A stretch of 64,000 nucleotides of DNA, from positions 368,659 to 432,658 of the forward strand of contig NZ_VKHQ01000004.1 of NCBI RefSeq assembly GCF_009792795.1, read 5' to 3'. Shown in pieces: positions 61,193 through 64,000 of the stretch (positions are counted from its first letter, which is position 1; each line of letters starts with the position of its first letter). The notes beneath the pieces were generated by a model. That model worked only from the letters and a program-made list of their open reading frames with translations, made no database searches and had not been told where the DNA came from. The DNA is from Cognatiluteimonas profundi. Its GTDB lineage: Bacteria; Pseudomonadota; Gammaproteobacteria; Xanthomonadales; Xanthomonadaceae. The translations under genes and the position numbers were made by a program.

Positions 61193-62962
61193 TCAGCGAC
61201 CGGAGATCAGTCGCTCACCCATGCCGGTGAACTTCAGTCCGACTTCGGCCACGTGATCGCCATCCAGCCGCCGCACGACCAGGGTCGCGCGTCCCGCCGC
61301 AAGCCGATCACCGACCTGGGCCTGCTCGTCGAAGCGCTGGTCGAACAGTTGCGCGGCTGTCACCGGGGCAAACCGCGGGGGGATGTCCAGCCCGTAAAAC
61401 GACGCCAATTCGCCCAACGGAATGTTCCCCGGCAGCGTGAACAATCCAAAGGTGTCTTCTTCCGCGGCGGTGGCATCGCCACCCTCGGCGAACAGCCAGT
61501 CCAGCCGCGCCGCCGCGCCCGCGGGCGCAACGAAGTACGCATAGTCGTTGGCGGCCAGCGACGCTTCGTGCGGGGGCAACAACACCTGCCCCTCGCGCAC
61601 CACCATCGCCAGGCGCACGCGTCCGGGCAGCACGGCACCGCGCAACACCGCGCTGCCCGGGGCCACGCGATAACCGATCATCTCGTACTGCAGCTGGCCT
61701 GGCAGGTCGAGCTGGATGCGGCGCGTGTTCGGATCAGGCCGCGGCACCGCGACCCCGAACAGATGCGCGGCGCGCCCCAGCGTCCAGCCCTGCACCAGCA
61801 GCGAGACCAGCACCACCACGAAGGCGACGTTGAAATACAGGCGTGCATGCGGCAGGCCCGCCAGCAGCGGGATCGATGCCAGGAAGATGCCGACGGCGCC
61901 GCGCAGCCCCACCCAGCTGATGAATCCCATCTCCTGCCATCGGTAGCCGAACGGCCACAGGCACAGGAACACCGACAACGGCCGCGCAACGAACATGAGG
62001 AAGGCGGCGACACCCAGCGCAGGCCACAGCGCGGCGAGCAGTCCCGACGGTGACGCCAGCAGCCCCAGCAGCAGGAACATCACCAGCTGCGCGAACCAGG
62101 TGGCGGCGTCCTGCACCGCCAGCACGTCGGCGCGCGCGCGGATCGGCCGATTCGCCACCACGATCCCGGCCAGGTACACGGCCAGGTAGCCACTGCCGCC
62201 AAGCAGGTTGGTGACCGCGAACAGCGCGACCGCCGACGCCAGCGCCAGCCAGGGATGCAGGCCCGAGGGCAGATGGAGTGTGTTGAGGGCGGCGACCAAC
62301 GCGCGGCCACCGCCATAGCCAAGACCCGCACCGACGCCAACCGCCCACGCCAGCTTGATCGCCACCGTCACCGCACCGGCCATGACGCCGGCATCCGCGC
62401 CGGCAGCGTTATGGCCCGCGATCCAGGCGGTCAGCGCCAGCGTCAGGAAGATGGCGGTGGGATCGTTGCTGCCCGATTCGACTTCCAGCGTCGCGCTGCT
62501 GCGACGCTCCAGGTGCAGGCCACCCGCGCGCAACAGGAAGAACACCGCGGCCGCGTCGGTGGAGGCAAGGATCGTGCCCAGCAACAGGGATTCGGCCGGT
62601 GGCAGGCCCAGCAGCCGTTGGCCCGCGAGCGCCGTCAGCCCGGCAGTCATCAGCACGCCGACGCTCGCCAGCACCAGGGACGGCATGACGCTGCCGCGCA
62701 CATGGCTGGCATGGGTGCGCAGGCCGCCATCGAACAGGATGACCGCCAATGCCAGCGCGCCGACCTGGAAGGTGAAATGCGTGTCGTCGTACCGGATGCC
62801 GCCGGGGCCGTCCTCGCCGAGCAGCAATCCCAGCAGCAGGAAGACCAGCAGCAGCGGCGCACCGAATCGACGCGCGAGCAGCGACGACGCGATGCCGGCG
62901 AGGATCAGCAGTGCGCCGCCGAGCAGGGTCAGGTCGATGGCATGCAGGCTTTCCAGGCGCAA
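61193..62962 (-). CDS. Potassium/sodium-proton antiporter (CvrA/NhaP2 type)
   Basis: A 589-residue CPA1-family antiporter with about 12 membrane helices. The N-terminal region aligns with CvrA (GALALAVILFDGGLRTHAS, ILASTDAAAVFFLLRAGG, LEVESGSNDPTAIFLT, FISWVGLRGAVGIFLAS). A TrkA-C/RCK-like domain (about 400-480) and a further C-terminal domain follow, as in NhaP2. The only start in frame is TTG 62962, just after an in-frame TAA; a TGTAAT hexamer and GGAG stand directly before it. It exchanges K+ or Na+ for H+ and helps osmotic or pH balance. Confidence 0.92.
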   Translation of the reverse strand: MRLESLHAIDLTLLGGALLILAGIASSLLARRFGAPLLLVFLLLGLLLGEDGPGGIRYDDTHFTFQVGALALAVILFDGGLRTHASHVRGSVMPSLVLASVGVLMTAGLTALAGQRLLGLPPAESLLLGTILASTDAAAVFFLLRAGGLHLERRSSATLEVESGSNDPTAIFLTLALTAWIAGHNAAGADAGVMAGAVTVAIKLAWAVGVGAGLGYGGGRALVAALNTLHLPSGLHPWLALASAVALFAVTNLLGGSGYLAVYLAGIVVANRPIRARADVLAVQDAATWFAQLVMFLLLGLLASPSGLLAALWPALGVAAFLMFVARPLSVFLCLWPFGYRWQEMGFISWVGLRGAVGIFLASIPLLAGLPHARLYFNVAFVVVLVSLLVQGWTLGRAAHLFGVAVPRPDPNTRRIQLDLPGQLQYEMIGYRVAPGSAVLRGAVLPGRVRLAMVVREGQVLLPPHEASLAANDYAYFVAPAGAAARLDWLFAEGGDATAAEEDTFGLFTLPGNIPLGELASFYGLDIPPRFAPVTAAQLFDQRFDEQAQVGDRLAAGRATLVVRRLDGDHVAEVGLKFTGMGERLISGR

Positions 62963-63106
62963 GCTCCATTACAGGCTTGCGCCATCCTAGCAAGCGTCGA
63001 TGACGCGTCCTGTCGGGCCGGTCGCTTGCCTGCGCGTGCGGGCGTTCGCCCGGACATCGGCACTGCACCGCCGCTGCCGCCGCGCTGCCGATCCCGGATC
63101 GACGGA

Positions 63107-64000
63107 TCAGGCCGCCTGTGAGGCGACGCCGCGATCGACCCGCCGATATCCCAGCGCCTCGCCCAGGTGCGCGGTGCCGATGTGCTCGCAGCCGGCGAGA
63201 TCGGCGATGGTGCGCGCGACCCGCAGGATGCGGTGCATCGAGCGCGCGGACAGCTGCAGGGCGTCGATCGCGCGCTCGAGCAGCAGTTGGTCCTGCGGCG
63301 CCAGCCGGCAGTTGGCCATGGTGTCGGCCTGGCCGAACTGGGCGTTGGATTTGCCCGATCGCGCATGCTGGATGCTGCGCGCCTGTGCGACGCGCGCGCG
63401 CACGTGTTCGCTGGATTCGCCATCGGGTGCATCGGGGCGCAATTCAGCCGGTGGCAGGCGCGGCACGTCCACGTGCAGGTCGATGCGATCCAGCAGTGGA
63501 CCGGAGATCCGCGCGCGGTAGCGCAGGATCGCATCGGCATGGCAACGGCAACGCGCGGAGGGATCACCGGCCCATCCGCAGGGGCAGGGATTCATCGCCG
63601 CCACCAGCTGGAACCGTGCCGGGAATTCACTTTGCCGCGCCGCGCGCGAGATCGTCACCACGCCCGACTCCAGCGGTTCGCGCAGCACCTCCAGCGCGCG
63701 CCGGTCCCATTCGGGCAACTCGTCGAGGAACAGCACGCCGTTGTGCGCGAGCGAGATCTCGCCTGGCCGCGGTTCGGCGCCGCCGCCGACCAGTGCCACC
63801 GCGCTGGCGGTGTGGTGCGGCGTGCGATAGGGGCGCTCGCGCCAGCGCGCGGGGTCCAGCCCGCGTCCGCTCACCGACACGATGGCGGCGGCTTCCAGCG
63901 CTTCTGCTTCACTTGCCTCGGGCAGCAGTCCGGCCAGGCGTGACGCCAGCAGCGTCTTGCCGCAACCCGGCGGCCCGATCAACAGCAGGTGGTGGCCGCC
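63107..64000 (-). CDS. comM: Magnesium-chelatase-like ATPase ComM/YifB (5' end outside window)
   Basis: An AAA+ hexameric helicase that promotes branch migration during natural transformation. The C-terminal 297 codons are present. They include GGHHLLLIGPPGCGKTLLASR (Walker A), GVLFLDELPEWDRRALEVLREPLE (Walker B), NPCPCGWAGDPSARCRC (the zinc-like Cys cluster of YifB proteins) and RISGPLLDRIDLHVDVP. The C-terminal Mg_chelatase_C region continues to QAA. The N-terminal Lon-like domain lies beyond the window edge. Its presence suggests that the organism is naturally transformable; this is inference. Confidence 0.94.
   Translation of the reverse strand, partial: GGHHLLLIGPPGCGKTLLASRLAGLLPEASEAEALEAAAIVSVSGRGLDPARWRERPYRTPHHTASAVALVGGGAEPRPGEISLAHNGVLFLDELPEWDRRALEVLREPLESGVVTISRAARQSEFPARFQLVAAMNPCPCGWAGDPSARCRCHADAILRYRARISGPLLDRIDLHVDVPRLPPAELRPDAPDGESSEHVRARVAQARSIQHARSGKSNAQFGQADTMANCRLAPQDQLLLERAIDALQLSARSMHRILRVARTIADLAGCEHIGTAHLGEALGYRRVDRGVASQAA

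Overview
The window reads as one continuous piece of chromosome from a GC-rich gammaproteobacterium, most likely of the Lysobacteraceae/Xanthomonadaceae (a Lysobacter or Luteimonas-like genome). The evidence is the strong GC3 bias, a four-gene oleABCD cluster, an aryl-polyene/xanthomonadin-type gene block, several REP-type palindromes of the kind common in this family, and many family-typical small exported proteins. The placement is inference from gene content. No rRNA, tRNA, CRISPR array or prophage was seen. Coding density is high, and the only gene-free stretch over 300 bp is 34638-35391, which holds a repeat element.

Layout. 1-4.7 kb: mutM (cut by the window edge), a membrane acyl-CoA desaturase, an EF-hand protein, an orphan VirD4-type coupling ATPase and a lipoprotein. 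4.7-9.2 kb (minus strand): a compact operon of ketosynthase, chain-length-factor-like protein, glycosyltransferase and a flavin-dependent halogenase-like oxidoreductase, probably for a brominated aryl-polyene pigment. 9.3-17.4 kb: YdcF-like protein, then the conserved gpmI-envC-ctp operon, a VNG-repeat exported protein, an M28 peptidase and a MAPEG protein. 17.5-26.9 kb: tyrS, an M23 endopeptidase, anmK, ampG, xthA, a GNAT, pyrE, a DUF4124-like protein and uppP. AnmK, AmpG, M23, EnvC and UppP together give the region a cell-wall and muropeptide-recycling flavour.

26.9-31.2 kb is a nitrogen-control block. Two NtrC boxes and a near-consensus sigma-54 promoter precede glnA, which is followed by ntrB and ntrC. 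A tiny relic of a second glnA 3' end lies between glnA and ntrB. 31.2-35.4 kb: sodC, a GNAT, an unknown protein, a FadI-type thiolase and a ~720 bp repeat element with ~200 bp inverted arms. 35.4-46.4 kb: hemD-hemX-hemY, a YiiD-type thioesterase, a small lipoprotein, a rhodanese, secB, gpsA, trmL, an SDR, a large M16 peptidase and a DUF4156 lipoprotein. 46.6-51.3 kb: oleABCD, which makes long-chain olefins by head-to-head condensation of fatty acyl groups. 51.5-64 kb: ubiJ-ubiB, truC, arfB, an acyltransferase, a LysR regulator divergent from the glyoxylate-shunt genes aceB-aceA, two tandem paralogous exported proteins of unknown function, a CvrA/NhaP2-type antiporter and comM (cut by the window edge).

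Two patterns cross the window. First, operons are tightly coupled by 4-bp ATGA/GTGA overlaps. Second, at least eight genes carry a TANNNT-like -10 hexamer ending exactly 6 (once 7) bases before the start codon, which predicts leaderless mRNAs.
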